NCBI RefSeq assembly: GCF_002245535.1
Contig: NZ_NKCN01000008.1
Location: forward strand, 124,001-188,000
Length of the DNA stretch: 64,000 bases
Source: Mycobacterium lehmannii
Lineage (GTDB): Bacteria; Actinomycetota; Actinomycetes; Mycobacteriales; Mycobacteriaceae
Direction: 5' to 3'
In this document: piece after piece, positions 15,989 to 24,373 of the stretch
How positions within the stretch are numbered: position 1 is the stretch's first letter
Layout: each line of letters opens with the position of its first letter
Program-made: the position numbers and the translations under genes
The notes under the pieces: model-generated
Seen by the model: only the letters and a program-made list of their open reading frames with translations
Databases searched by the model: none
What the model was told of the DNA's origin: nothing

Positions 15989-17557
15989 ATGAGTGGGGCT
16001 ACCGCGCTACTGCGTCATGCGCAGCAGCGAGCGGACAGACTGCGATCGGAGTATCGGGCCGCCGGTTTCTGGTCGGACCGGCCGCTCGACGTCGTGCGGT
16101 TCACCGCCGAGCGGGTTCCCACGAGACCGGCGCTCATTGCCCGCGGTGCCGAGCTGACCTACGCCGACCTCGACGAACGGGTAGGTCGTGCGTCGCAGGC
16201 ACTACGAAAGGCGGGCGTTGGCGCAGCGACGCCGGTGGTGGTCGTGGTGGGCAACGACATCGGCTCGGTCGTCGCGGTGCACGCCGCCGTCCGAGTCGAC
16301 GCGGTGGTGCTCCTCGTGCCGCGCAGCGCGGGGCCCATCCAGGTCGCCGACATCGTGGCGCGCACCGGTGCCGAGTACGGGGTGGCGCCGGACTGGCCGA
16401 CGGCAGGTGAACCGGCATTGCGCCATGCCTGTAGCTGGATCGACATCTCCCTTGCGTCTGACGCTCCGGCGCCCAGTCGGCCGATGCGGCCCGCCGACGA
16501 GCCGTCCTTAGTCCTCTACACCTCTGGCACGACGTCGCGGCCCAAGGGCGTCATCCATTCGCTGAGCACGCTGGCCAAGGCGTCGGCGAACTACATCGCC
16601 GCCGCCGGGCTCGGCGGGGACGACCGCATCTTCCTCATCAGTCCGCTCGCCTCGGTGACCGGTGTGCTGCAGGCGCTGTTCATCGGGCCCATGCTTGCCG
16701 TGCCGGTGGTGCTCGAGGATCGCTGGGATCCGGCCGCCACCTGCGATCTTCTGCTGTCTTCCGGCGCAACGTGGTACGGCGGTCCGGACCGGCTGCTCGA
16801 CCGGCTGCTCGACGAGGCGGTCGCCCGTGAGAGCGTCGTGCCGCTGCGGGCGGTGTATCTCGGTGGCGCCATGCTCGACCGGCGCATCGTCGAACGGGTC
16901 GAGGACGATTTCGGCATCGTGGTGATGCGGGCGTACGGATCGTCGGAGGTGCCGGTCAGCACGTCGGGGCTGCGCACGGAGAGCAGGGAGGTGCGTCACG
17001 CGGATGACGGTGTGACGCTGCAGGACGTCGACGTGCGGGTGGGGTCGGCGGGGGACCCGGCCGAGTGCTGCATCAAGGGCCCACATGCATTTCTCGGCTA
17101 CACGGACACCGAGGACGACGCCAACGCGTTCGACGGTGACTGGTTCCGAACCGGTGACGTGGCCGAGGTCATCGACAACCGCGTGCGCATCGTGGGGCGG
17201 ATCAAGGACATCGTCATCCGCAACGGGATGAAGATCCCCGCGGCGGAGGTCGAGGAGGCGGTGGCGCGGATTCCGGGTGTGCGAGAGTGTGCGGCTTACT
17301 CGGTTGCCGACGCGACCACCGGCGAACGGCTGGCGATGGCCATGGTGCTCGACGACGGCGTCGAGATGTCGCTCGCCGACGTGGCGGGCGCTCTGGGCGG
17401 TGTCGGAATGCCGAAATACAAGCTTCCCGAGGAGTTGGTGTTCTGGGACGAGCCCCTGCCCCTCAACGCCAACGGCAAGGTGCAACGCAATACGCTCGAG
17501 GCGCGTTCGAAGGGTCGGCCGCGGGTACTCGCCGACCGCCTCGCCGCTACCAGTTGA
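15989..17557 (+). CDS. Acyl-CoA synthetase
   Basis: A 522-residue ANL-superfamily ligase starting MSGATALLRHAQQRADR, preceded by GGAGGAGAG. Motifs are LVLYTSGTTSRPKGVIHS (about residues 172-189), RAYGSSEVPVS (about 314), DWFRTGDVAEVIDNRVRIVGRIKDIVIRNGMKIPAAEVEE (about 384-423) and the C-terminal LPLNANGKVQRNTLE with the catalytic Lys. It is similar in layout to the 178-1713 enzyme. Stands alone between two convergent or divergent units and is probably driven by the promoter at 15945. Confidence 0.9.
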   Translation: MSGATALLRHAQQRADRLRSEYRAAGFWSDRPLDVVRFTAERVPTRPALIARGAELTYADLDERVGRASQALRKAGVGAATPVVVVVGNDIGSVVAVHAAVRVDAVVLLVPRSAGPIQVADIVARTGAEYGVAPDWPTAGEPALRHACSWIDISLASDAPAPSRPMRPADEPSLVLYTSGTTSRPKGVIHSLSTLAKASANYIAAAGLGGDDRIFLISPLASVTGVLQALFIGPMLAVPVVLEDRWDPAATCDLLLSSGATWYGGPDRLLDRLLDEAVARESVVPLRAVYLGGAMLDRRIVERVEDDFGIVVMRAYGSSEVPVSTSGLRTESREVRHADDGVTLQDVDVRVGSAGDPAECCIKGPHAFLGYTDTEDDANAFDGDWFRTGDVAEVIDNRVRIVGRIKDIVIRNGMKIPAAEVEEAVARIPGVRECAAYSVADATTGERLAMAMVLDDGVEMSLADVAGALGGVGMPKYKLPEELVFWDEPLPLNANGKVQRNTLEARSKGRPRVLADRLAATS

Positions 17558-17575
17558 GACCGCTGGCGCCTTTCG

Positions 17576-18883
17576 TCAATCCCCGGTTGTGCCACTGACG
17601 TTGGCGGTGGCCTTCTTCATCTGAGCCTGCCAGTCCGACGCACCGCCGGTGTTCTCTTTCTTGGATAGGGCTTGGATGGAGACGTCGTGGCCTTCGGCGG
17701 CTTTGCGTAGCGCGCCGACGGTGGCTTGTTCGCGGGTGATGTGGGTGAACGGATCCCAGTGATACCAGCGCATCGCGTTCTGGTAGGTCATCTTGTTGAT
17801 CTCGTCGTCGGGCACGTTGTTGGCGGTGAGCACCTCGTCGAGCTGCTCGGGCGCGCTGGGCCACATCGAATCGCTGTGGGGGTAGTCGGCCTCCCAGCAG
17901 ATGTTGTCGATCCCGATCGCGTTGCGGGTGGCCACCCCGACCGGATCGGCGATAAAACAGGTCAAGAAGTGCTCGCGGAACACCTCGCTGGGCAACTTGC
18001 CCCCGAAGTCCTGCCCCGTCCACGTCGAATGCATCTCAAAGGTGCGATCCACCCGCTCCAAAAAGTACGGAATCCACCCCGTCCCACCCTCACTCAACGC
18101 GATCTTAAGCGTCGGATACTCCTTGATCGGGCGCGACCACAACAAATCCGCGGCCGCCTGCACGATGTTCATCGGCTGCAGCGTGATCATCACATCCATC
18201 GGCGCATCCGGAGCGGTGATCGCCAACCGCCCCGACGAACCGATGTGCACATTGAGCACCGTCTCGGTGTCGACCAACGCATCCCACATCGGCTTCCAAT
18301 GATCGAAATCATGAAAGCTCGGATACCCCATCGCCGACGGGTTCTCGGTAAACGTCAACGAATGCACACCGCGCTCAGCGTTGCGCCGGATCTCGTTGGC
18401 GCACTCGGTCGGATCCCAGATCACCGGCAACGTCATCGGGATGAACCGCGCCGGATAGGCCCCGCACCACTCCTCGACATGCCAGTCGTTGTAGGCCTTC
18501 ACCAGCGCCAGTGAGAACTCGACGTCTTCGGTGGCAAACAACCGGCCCGCAAAACCCGGAAACGACGGAAAACACATCGACCCCAAAATCCCGCCGGCGT
18601 TCATGTCCTTGACCCGCTCATCGACCTGCCAGCAACCGGGCCGGATCTCATCGAGCCCCTGCGGTTCCAGGCCGTACTCCTCTTTCGGCCGGCCCGCCAC
18701 CGCATTGAGCGCCACATTCGGAATCACCGTGTCACGAAACTGCCAGGTATCCGAACCGTCGGGGTTGTGCACCAACCGCGGCGCCTCATCGATGTACTTC
18801 TTGGGCAGGTGGTTTTTGAACATATCGGGCGGCTCGACGATGTGATCATCAACGCTGATCAAGACCATCTCGTCCTTGTTCAT
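17576..18883 (-). CDS. Amidohydrolase family protein (PF04909 type)
   Basis: A 435-residue TIM-barrel hydrolase. N-terminal VLISVDDHIVEPPDMF (about residues 7-22) carries the D-x-H metal pair, HIGSSGRL (about 213) a strand-end His, and CWEADYPHSDSMWP (about 327-340) the C-terminal Asp. It is closely similar in architecture to the 24374 protein. It overlaps the DUF35 gene by ATGA (18880-18883), so it sits in one operon with a thiolase-like protein and its zinc ribbon. Likely acts on a ring or CoA-ester intermediate; the exact reaction is unknown. Confidence 0.87.
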   Translation of the reverse strand: MNKDEMVLISVDDHIVEPPDMFKNHLPKKYIDEAPRLVHNPDGSDTWQFRDTVIPNVALNAVAGRPKEEYGLEPQGLDEIRPGCWQVDERVKDMNAGGILGSMCFPSFPGFAGRLFATEDVEFSLALVKAYNDWHVEEWCGAYPARFIPMTLPVIWDPTECANEIRRNAERGVHSLTFTENPSAMGYPSFHDFDHWKPMWDALVDTETVLNVHIGSSGRLAITAPDAPMDVMITLQPMNIVQAAADLLWSRPIKEYPTLKIALSEGGTGWIPYFLERVDRTFEMHSTWTGQDFGGKLPSEVFREHFLTCFIADPVGVATRNAIGIDNICWEADYPHSDSMWPSAPEQLDEVLTANNVPDDEINKMTYQNAMRWYHWDPFTHITREQATVGALRKAAEGHDVSIQALSKKENTGGASDWQAQMKKATANVSGTTGD

Positions 18884-19311
18884 TTCCGGTTCCTCTCTGT
18901 GCTTTCAGTTGCCGGCCGAAAAACCGGTACTACGAATCCGTCGTCGTCCTCGCGGAAGACGATCTCGAGCTCCATTTCGGCGCAGAGTTCATCGACAGGG
19001 CAGTCGACGATCTCGGTCATGAGGCGGGGGCCCTCCTCGAGGTCAACCATCGCGACGACGTAAGGCACGGCGTCGAACGGCGCGGCGTTCTGGTGGATTA
19101 CGCTCCACGTGTAGAGGCGCGACCGTCCGGCGGCCGGCGCGAGACGCACGTCCTCGCTCCAGCAGTAAGGGCAGAAGGGCCGGGCGTACAACGAATTTCG
19201 GTCGCATGAGCCGCATTCGTTGATCATCAGCGTGCGATCCTGGACCGACGCCCACCAGCTTTCGCTGTCGCTGTCGATGGTCGGGCGATTCGGACCGCTG
19301 GGCGACTGCAT
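18880..19311 (-). CDS. DUF35 zinc-ribbon/OB-fold protein, partner of thiolase-like protein
   Basis: A 143-residue protein starting MQSPSGPNRPT. Four cysteines C33-x2-C36 and C47-x2-C50 (CGSC, CPYC) form a rubredoxin-like zinc ribbon, followed by an OB-fold (YTWSVIHQNAAPFDAVPYVVAMVDLEEGPRLMTEIVD). DUF35 proteins form complexes with thiolase-fold enzymes, for example Ltp2-ChsH2 (steroid side-chain retro-aldol) or acetyl-CoA acetyltransferase/HMG-CoA synthase assemblies. The start overlaps the thiolase stop by one base, supporting a stoichiometric complex. Confidence 0.88.
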   Translation of the reverse strand: MQSPSGPNRPTIDSDSESWWASVQDRTLMINECGSCDRNSLYARPFCPYCWSEDVRLAPAAGRSRLYTWSVIHQNAAPFDAVPYVVAMVDLEEGPRLMTEIVDCPVDELCAEMELEIVFREDDDGFVVPVFRPATESTERNRK

Positions 19312-20456
19312 CACTGCCTCCCGAGGATCATCGTCGCGCTGTGGGTGAAGAAGCCACCCATCGCGTGCACGCACGCCAGGCGCGCACGCTCGACCTGTCG
19401 TTCGCCGCATTCGCCGCGCAGTTGCCGAACCGCTTCGACCATCAGGAACATCCCGCGCATCCCGGGATGACACGACGCCAGCCCGCCACCGTCGGTGTTG
19501 GTGGGCAGCGCGCCGTCCGGCCGGAGCGCGCCGGAGCCGATGTACGGACCACCCTCACCCTTGGCGCAGAACCCGAGATCCTCGATCGTCAGCAGGACGG
19601 TCGAGGTGAACGAGTCGTAGAGCTGACAGACGTCGATATCGTCCGGGGTAACACCCGCTTGTGCGAACGCACGCGGACCCGATTGAGCGGCGGCCGATGT
19701 CGTGAAGTCGGTCCATTCACTCATGCTCACGTGCGATGCGGCGTCGGCCGCACCGAGGATCCAGATCGGTTCCTTCGCGCAGTCCTTCGCCACCCGCTCG
19801 CTGGCGAGCACCACCGCCCCGCCTCCGTCGGTTCGCAGACACACATGCTTGGACGTGAACGGCTCGGCGAGCATCGGCGCCGAGGCGACATCCTCTGCGG
19901 TGATCCGATCACGCTCAAAGGCGTTCTCGTTCATAGCCGCCCATTCATGCGCGGCGACGGCAACCTCGGCCAGCTGTTCCTCGGTCGTCCCGTACTCGAT
20001 CATGTGGCGCCTGGCCGCCATGGCGTACTTGGCGATCAGCGTGGCGCCGTAGGGTGCTTCGAACTGCATCGCGCCGCCAGTGCTCAGCGCCGCGGCCGGT
20101 GCCCGCACGCGGCGCTTGACATCGGAGCGTGCGGTCGAGCCGTAGGTCAACAGGGCCACGTCGATCTCGCCCGCCGCGATGGCCGCGGCGGCGTGCCGTC
20201 CCATGACCTCCCACGACGATCCACCGACGTTGGTGGCGTCGACCCACGTCGGTCGAAGGCCCAGATACTCGCTCACCTCGACCGGTGGCAACAGTGTCCC
20301 GTGGCCGCCGAAGCCGTCGATGTCGTCTTTGGTGAGGCCGGCGTCTGCGACAGCCCGCTGCGCGGCCTGCGCCATCAGCGCCATCGCCGTTTTGTCAGGC
20401 ACCCGCCCGCAATCGGACAGCGCGGCGCCGACCACCGCGACCCGGTTCTCGGACAT
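19311..20456 (-). CDS. Thiolase-like protein (SCP2-thiolase type) without the nucleophilic Cys
   Basis: A 381-residue thiolase-fold protein (MSENRVAVVGAALSDCGR; repeat halves with VALLTYGS and VVLAS). At the place of the usual acyl-accepting Cys the sequence reads NVGGSSWEVMG (about residues 76-86) with no Cys. His330 in SCHPGMRG and a CVHAMGG loop (about 362-368) remain. Loss of this Cys together with a DUF35 partner is the pattern of Ltp2-type retro-aldolases, so aldol cleavage of a beta-hydroxyacyl-CoA is a better guess than thiolysis (inference). First gene of the 20456-17576 operon. Confidence 0.87.
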   Translation of the reverse strand: MSENRVAVVGAALSDCGRVPDKTAMALMAQAAQRAVADAGLTKDDIDGFGGHGTLLPPVEVSEYLGLRPTWVDATNVGGSSWEVMGRHAAAAIAAGEIDVALLTYGSTARSDVKRRVRAPAAALSTGGAMQFEAPYGATLIAKYAMAARRHMIEYGTTEEQLAEVAVAAHEWAAMNENAFERDRITAEDVASAPMLAEPFTSKHVCLRTDGGGAVVLASERVAKDCAKEPIWILGAADAASHVSMSEWTDFTTSAAAQSGPRAFAQAGVTPDDIDVCQLYDSFTSTVLLTIEDLGFCAKGEGGPYIGSGALRPDGALPTNTDGGGLASCHPGMRGMFLMVEAVRQLRGECGERQVERARLACVHAMGGFFTHSATMILGRQ

Positions 20457-20476
20457 AAGTAATGGTTACCACAGGC

Positions 20477-20515
20477 GATAATGTCATTAACGCTGTAGTG
20501 GAATCATCGTTCTCG
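20477..20515. promoter_or_regulatory. Divergent promoter with candidate operator site E
   Basis: The 77-base gap between divergent genes contains GATAAT (20477-20482), a -10 candidate for the plus strand, inside a small palindrome TAATG-T-CATTA (20479-20489). GTGGAATCATCGTTCTCG (20498-20515) matches site A (reverse complement) at 13 of 18 positions but only 8 of 12 half-site positions of the symmetrical motif. Moderate to weak candidate. Confidence 0.3.
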
Positions 20516-20533
20516 CTCGGTTACCGTGGGTGG

Positions 20534-21325
20534 ATGCCGGGACCGCTGCGGGATGCCTTGAAGGGCGATCGCCTGGTGTTGTGCCTCGCTTTGCTGAATG
20601 CCCGCACGTCCGACGTCCCGGCAATCGCGGCGGCCTGCGGATACGACGCTGTCTATGTCGACCTCGAGCACACCTCGTGTTCGCTCGAAACGGCGGGGAT
20701 GCTCTGTGTGGCCGCGCTCGGTGCCGGCATCTCCGGTCTCGTGCGGGTGCCGTCGCACGACCCCACCATGATCGCGCGCGTACTCGACGCTGGCGCAGTG
20801 GGAGTGATTGTGCCGCACGTGAACTCGGCGTACGAGGCACAGGCGGTCGTCGACGCCGCTCGCTTCCCGCCCTTCGGTCATCGGTCCATCTCCGGACCCA
20901 ACGCGGTGAGCGGATACGCACCTCGTCCAACCGCCGAACTCACGGGCGAACTCGAGCGCCACACCGTGGTGGCGGTGATGATCGAAACGCCCGACGCGGT
21001 GGCGGCATCCGAGGAGATCGCAGCCGTCGAGGGGGTTGACATGGTGCTGCTTGGGCCCAGCGATCTGACGGCCGAGATGGGGATCCACGGGCAATATGAG
21101 AATGAGCATTTCCACCATGCAGTAGACTCTGTCGCAGCGGCCTGTCGTGCACACGGCGTGGCGCTGGGAGTGGCCGGGATCAAGTCCATTGACCTGCTGG
21201 AACGCTTTGTAGGGCTGGGACTGCGATTCATCTCGGCGGGAACCGACGTCGGGATGATGACCGAAGCCGCCACTGCCCGTGCGTACGCCCTCCGTGAGCT
21301 CGAGAGGCGCGCGGCGAGCCGATAG
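20534..21325 (+). CDS. HpcH/HpaI-family aldolase
   Basis: About 263 residues from ATG 20534 (MPGPLRDALKGDR); the ribosome site is weak, and the domain begins here. It shows the family TIM-barrel signature: VYVDLEHTSC (about residues 40-49), LVRVPSHD (Arg), GVIVPHVNSAYEAQAVVDAARFPPFGHRSI (about 95-124), MIETPDA (metal Glu) and LLGPSDLTAEMGIHGQ (metal Asp). Such class II aldolases cleave or form 4-hydroxy-2-oxo acids to pyruvate and an aldehyde. First gene of a plus-strand operon with a dioxygenase, a 2-hydroxyacid dehydrogenase and a crotonase. Confidence 0.87.
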   Translation: MPGPLRDALKGDRLVLCLALLNARTSDVPAIAAACGYDAVYVDLEHTSCSLETAGMLCVAALGAGISGLVRVPSHDPTMIARVLDAGAVGVIVPHVNSAYEAQAVVDAARFPPFGHRSISGPNAVSGYAPRPTAELTGELERHTVVAVMIETPDAVAASEEIAAVEGVDMVLLGPSDLTAEMGIHGQYENEHFHHAVDSVAAACRAHGVALGVAGIKSIDLLERFVGLGLRFISAGTDVGMMTEAATARAYALRELERRAASR

Positions 21326-21357
21326 TCGAGAGCCTCGTCACGACAACAGGAGGACGG

Positions 21358-22473
21358 ATGCCCACCGCGATCTACACCGAGCAAGTCACCGACCCCATGG
21401 CATGGACCGGTGCCGACTTCAGCAGCAAGGAGGACTTCACCTTCGACCTGTCGTCGAGCAATGTGGCTGCGCTGGAATCCATACTGGCCAAGACCGCGCG
21501 AAAGGGTCGCGACGACATCACGCCGGAGGACGCCCGGCATCCGGATCTCGACGAGGATCTCGCGCGGCTGTACCGGGAGTTGATGTTCGGCAGGGGCCTG
21601 GCGTGTGTGCGCGGTTTCCCCGTCGAACAGCATTCGATCGAGGACCTGGAACGCATCTACTGGGCATTCTGTACCCACCTCGGCTACCTGGTGTCGAACA
21701 ACTCGTTCGGTCACCGCATGGTGCGCGTGCAGGAAGAGGTGTTGCCCAACGGCGTACAACCGGCGCGTGGCACAAAGTCCCGAGCCGAGCTTGCGATGCA
21801 CAACGATGCGGCGGACATCCTGTCGCTGCTCTGCGTGTACCCCGCGGCCGAGGGTGGCGAGAGCCAGTTCGCGAGCGGCCCGGCCGCACACAACCGGATT
21901 CTCAACGAGCGTCCCGACCTGCTCCCCGTGCTCTACCAAGGGTTCCCGCACCACCGGCGCAGCGAGCAACCCGACGATCAACCGGACGTGACCCCCTACG
22001 ACGTGCCGGTCTTCTCGCAGATCGACGGTCGTATCTGCATCAACTTCACCTTCAGCAGCATCCTGCCTGCCATGCACACCCTCGGCCGCGAGTTCACCGC
22101 CGAACAGAACGAGGCCATCGAGTTGTTGCGCACCGTTTTGGTCGAACAGCAGGTTGAGTTCCGGTTGGAGTCCGGTGAAGCGGCGGTCGCCAACAACTTC
22201 GCGATGTGCCACTCGCGCTCGGACTTCGTCAGCAGCACCGACCCGAAGAAGGCACGCTGTTTCCTGCGGGCGTGGATGGAGGTGCCGCGCGGGGATCGCC
22301 GCCTCCCCGTCGGGCGGGAGTACTTCCACATGGAGAACAAAGATCTGCGCCTGGGCTACGACCCCGTTCCGGGCCGCGACGGCGCGATCGCACGCAATGA
22401 CTACAAGAACGTCGACCCCGCACTGGCCGACATGTTCAAGGCGGCTCAAGCGAAGCCCAAAATCAAGCGATGA
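21358..22473 (+). CDS. TauD/TfdA-like Fe(II)/2-oxoglutarate-dependent dioxygenase
   Basis: A 371-residue protein preceded by AGGAGG. Its features are RGLACVRGFPVEQHSIEDLERIYWAFCTHLG (about residues 80-111), a candidate iron-binding H148-N-D150 in LAMHNDAADI, distal His285 in NFAMCHSRSDF and the co-substrate Arg region KKARCFLRAWME (about 301-312). Members hydroxylate unactivated carbons with O2 and 2-oxoglutarate. It could hydroxylate the pathway substrate to create the site later cut by the aldolase. Its stop overlaps the next start (ATGA). Confidence 0.82.
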   Translation: MPTAIYTEQVTDPMAWTGADFSSKEDFTFDLSSSNVAALESILAKTARKGRDDITPEDARHPDLDEDLARLYRELMFGRGLACVRGFPVEQHSIEDLERIYWAFCTHLGYLVSNNSFGHRMVRVQEEVLPNGVQPARGTKSRAELAMHNDAADILSLLCVYPAAEGGESQFASGPAAHNRILNERPDLLPVLYQGFPHHRRSEQPDDQPDVTPYDVPVFSQIDGRICINFTFSSILPAMHTLGREFTAEQNEAIELLRTVLVEQQVEFRLESGEAAVANNFAMCHSRSDFVSSTDPKKARCFLRAWMEVPRGDRRLPVGREYFHMENKDLRLGYDPVPGRDGAIARNDYKNVDPALADMFKAAQAKPKIKR

Positions 22474-23543
22474 CAACCCGTCCGCGGCTGGTCTACGAGA
22501 GATGGACCGATCAGGTCGCAGGAGACATCCTGGCGGGGGCCGACATCGAGCTCGTCAAGCTCGACCTCCGAGCTTCCGCCGAACAGGGTTGGGCAGCATT
22601 GGAATCGGCGCACGGGTATCAGGTCGCCACTAGAACAGACGTCGCCTCGATCGACGATGGCGCGCAGTGGCTGGCGGGCCCGACGCTGGTGGATCGGTGC
22701 CCACAGTTGCTTGCCGTATGTTCGGCGGGGGCGGGCTATGACGTGATCGACGTCGCGACGTGTACCCGTGCGGGCGTGGCGGTGTGCAACAACTCCGGTC
22801 CCGGCGCCGAAGCCGTCGCCGAACATGCGCTCGGACTCATGCTCGATCTGGCCAAGAAGATCACCGCCGCCGACCGGGCGCTGCGCAGTGGTCCGATCGG
22901 AGATCGATTGGTACTGCGGGGCACTCAGCTGTTCGGCAAGACGCTTGGAGTCGTCGGATTGGGCGCCATCGGCGGACGGCTCGTCGAGTTGTGCGCTCCG
23001 TTCGGGATGGATGTCCTGGTCTTCGATCCCTACGTCGACGACGCGACCGCCCGTGGCAGGGGCGCGGTCCGGGTCGGGCTTTCCGAGTTGGTCGAACGAT
23101 CCGACTTCGTTCAGGTCACCTGCCCGCTGACCGCCGAGACGCGAGGTTTGTTCGGTCGTGCGGAATTCGCCGCGATGAAACCGACCGTGTACTTCATCAC
23201 CACCGCGCGTGGCCCGGTGCACGACGAAGAGGCGCTTTACGACGCCCTGGTGAGCGGGAGTATCGCGGGCGCGGGACTCGACGTCTTCCACGAGGAGCCG
23301 CCGAGACACGACAACCCGCTGCTGAGGCTCGACAACGTCGTCGCGACGCCACATGTCGCGGGCATCACCGTCGAGGCGGCTCGCGACATCGCAGTCGCCA
23401 CCGCCAGCCAGTGGCAGACGATTTTCGCGGGCGCCATACCGCCGCGGTTACTCAACCCGGAGGTGTGGCCGCGCTACTGCGACCGGTTCGAAGAAATCCT
23501 GGGCGTCCGGCCGACCGCCCGCGACACGGCAGCTGCGGAGTGA
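22470..23543 (+). CDS. D-isomer-specific 2-hydroxyacid dehydrogenase
   Basis: A 357-residue NAD(P)-dependent enzyme. Its motifs are the Rossmann segment LGVVGLGAIGGRLVELCAPFGMDVLVFDPY (about residues 163-192), TTARGPVHDEEAL (catalytic Arg), DVFHEEPP (Glu) and NVVATPHVAG (His). Typical 2-hydroxyacid dehydrogenases are about 310-340 residues; this one has a slightly long N-terminus. Its place after an HpcH aldolase suggests it interconverts a 2-oxo and 2-hydroxy acid product. It overlaps the dioxygenase gene by 4 bases. Confidence 0.9.
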   Translation: MTTRPRLVYERWTDQVAGDILAGADIELVKLDLRASAEQGWAALESAHGYQVATRTDVASIDDGAQWLAGPTLVDRCPQLLAVCSAGAGYDVIDVATCTRAGVAVCNNSGPGAEAVAEHALGLMLDLAKKITAADRALRSGPIGDRLVLRGTQLFGKTLGVVGLGAIGGRLVELCAPFGMDVLVFDPYVDDATARGRGAVRVGLSELVERSDFVQVTCPLTAETRGLFGRAEFAAMKPTVYFITTARGPVHDEEALYDALVSGSIAGAGLDVFHEEPPRHDNPLLRLDNVVATPHVAGITVEAARDIAVATASQWQTIFAGAIPPRLLNPEVWPRYCDRFEEILGVRPTARDTAAAE

Positions 23544-23544
23544 G

Positions 23545-24369
23545 ATGAGCAATTACGACACCGTCATGTTCGAGGTCTCCGGTCACACCGCGTGTGTGAC
23601 GCTGAACCGGCCCGAGGTGCTCAACGCGATCAACGACGCGATGATCGCCGAACTCGCAGAGGTGTACGCCGAAATCGAACGGTCGCAGGACATCTGGACC
23701 GTGATCATCACCGGTGCCGGCCGCGCACTGTGCGTCGGGGCTGACGTCAACAAGGCGGCCGACCACGACATGGAGAACGCGGCGGGGATCGACAACCAAG
23801 GCGAGCCCATCCTCAGCTCCATGCGCCAATGGGATGCGCCGCAGGAGGCCACACCCCCGTGGCTGCAGATGACCAAGCCGATCATCTGTGCTGTCAACGG
23901 CATTGCATGTGGTGCGGGCATGGACCTCGTCACGACGGCCGACATCACGATTGCGTCCGAACGCGCGACGTTGATGGACCCGCATGTCAGCATCGGCGTC
24001 ACGTCCGGGCGTGAAGGGGTTCGGCTGGCCCGGATCCTGCCGCTCCCCGTGGCGATGCGGTTGATCCTGATGGGCAGGCACGAGCAGCTCGACGCGCAGC
24101 GCGCCTATGATCTCGGCGTGTTCACCGAGATAGTGGCCCACGAGACGCTCATGGACCGGGCGTGGGAGGTGGCCGAGATCGTGAATTCCAATGCGCCTCT
24201 TGCGGTGCGCGGTTCGCGAATGGCGGTGCGCAAGGGGCTGACGCTGCCGATATACGAAGCGGAGCTGCTCGCCGAGAACTATCGGATGAAGGTGGCCCTG
24301 ACCAAAGACGCGATCGAGGGCCCGCGCGCATTCCTGGAGAAGCGCAAGCCCGACTGGCAAGCGCGCTAG
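23545..24369 (+). CDS. Crotonase-superfamily protein (Asp/His variant)
   Basis: A 274-residue protein starting MSNYDTVMFEVSG, one base after the previous stop. Active-site segments are NGIACGAGMDLVTTAD (Asp at the Glu144 position) and TLMDPHVSIG (His at Glu164). It resembles the 9233 and 10030 proteins through DPHVSIG and the NAPLAVRGSRMAVRKGL region. Classed as enoyl-CoA hydratase/isomerase by fold, but the catalytic pair is non-canonical. Last gene of the aldolase operon and convergent with the amidohydrolase at 24374. Confidence 0.87.
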   Translation: MSNYDTVMFEVSGHTACVTLNRPEVLNAINDAMIAELAEVYAEIERSQDIWTVIITGAGRALCVGADVNKAADHDMENAAGIDNQGEPILSSMRQWDAPQEATPPWLQMTKPIICAVNGIACGAGMDLVTTADITIASERATLMDPHVSIGVTSGREGVRLARILPLPVAMRLILMGRHEQLDAQRAYDLGVFTEIVAHETLMDRAWEVAEIVNSNAPLAVRGSRMAVRKGLTLPIYEAELLAENYRMKVALTKDAIEGPRAFLEKRKPDWQAR

Positions 24370-24373
24370 ACCG

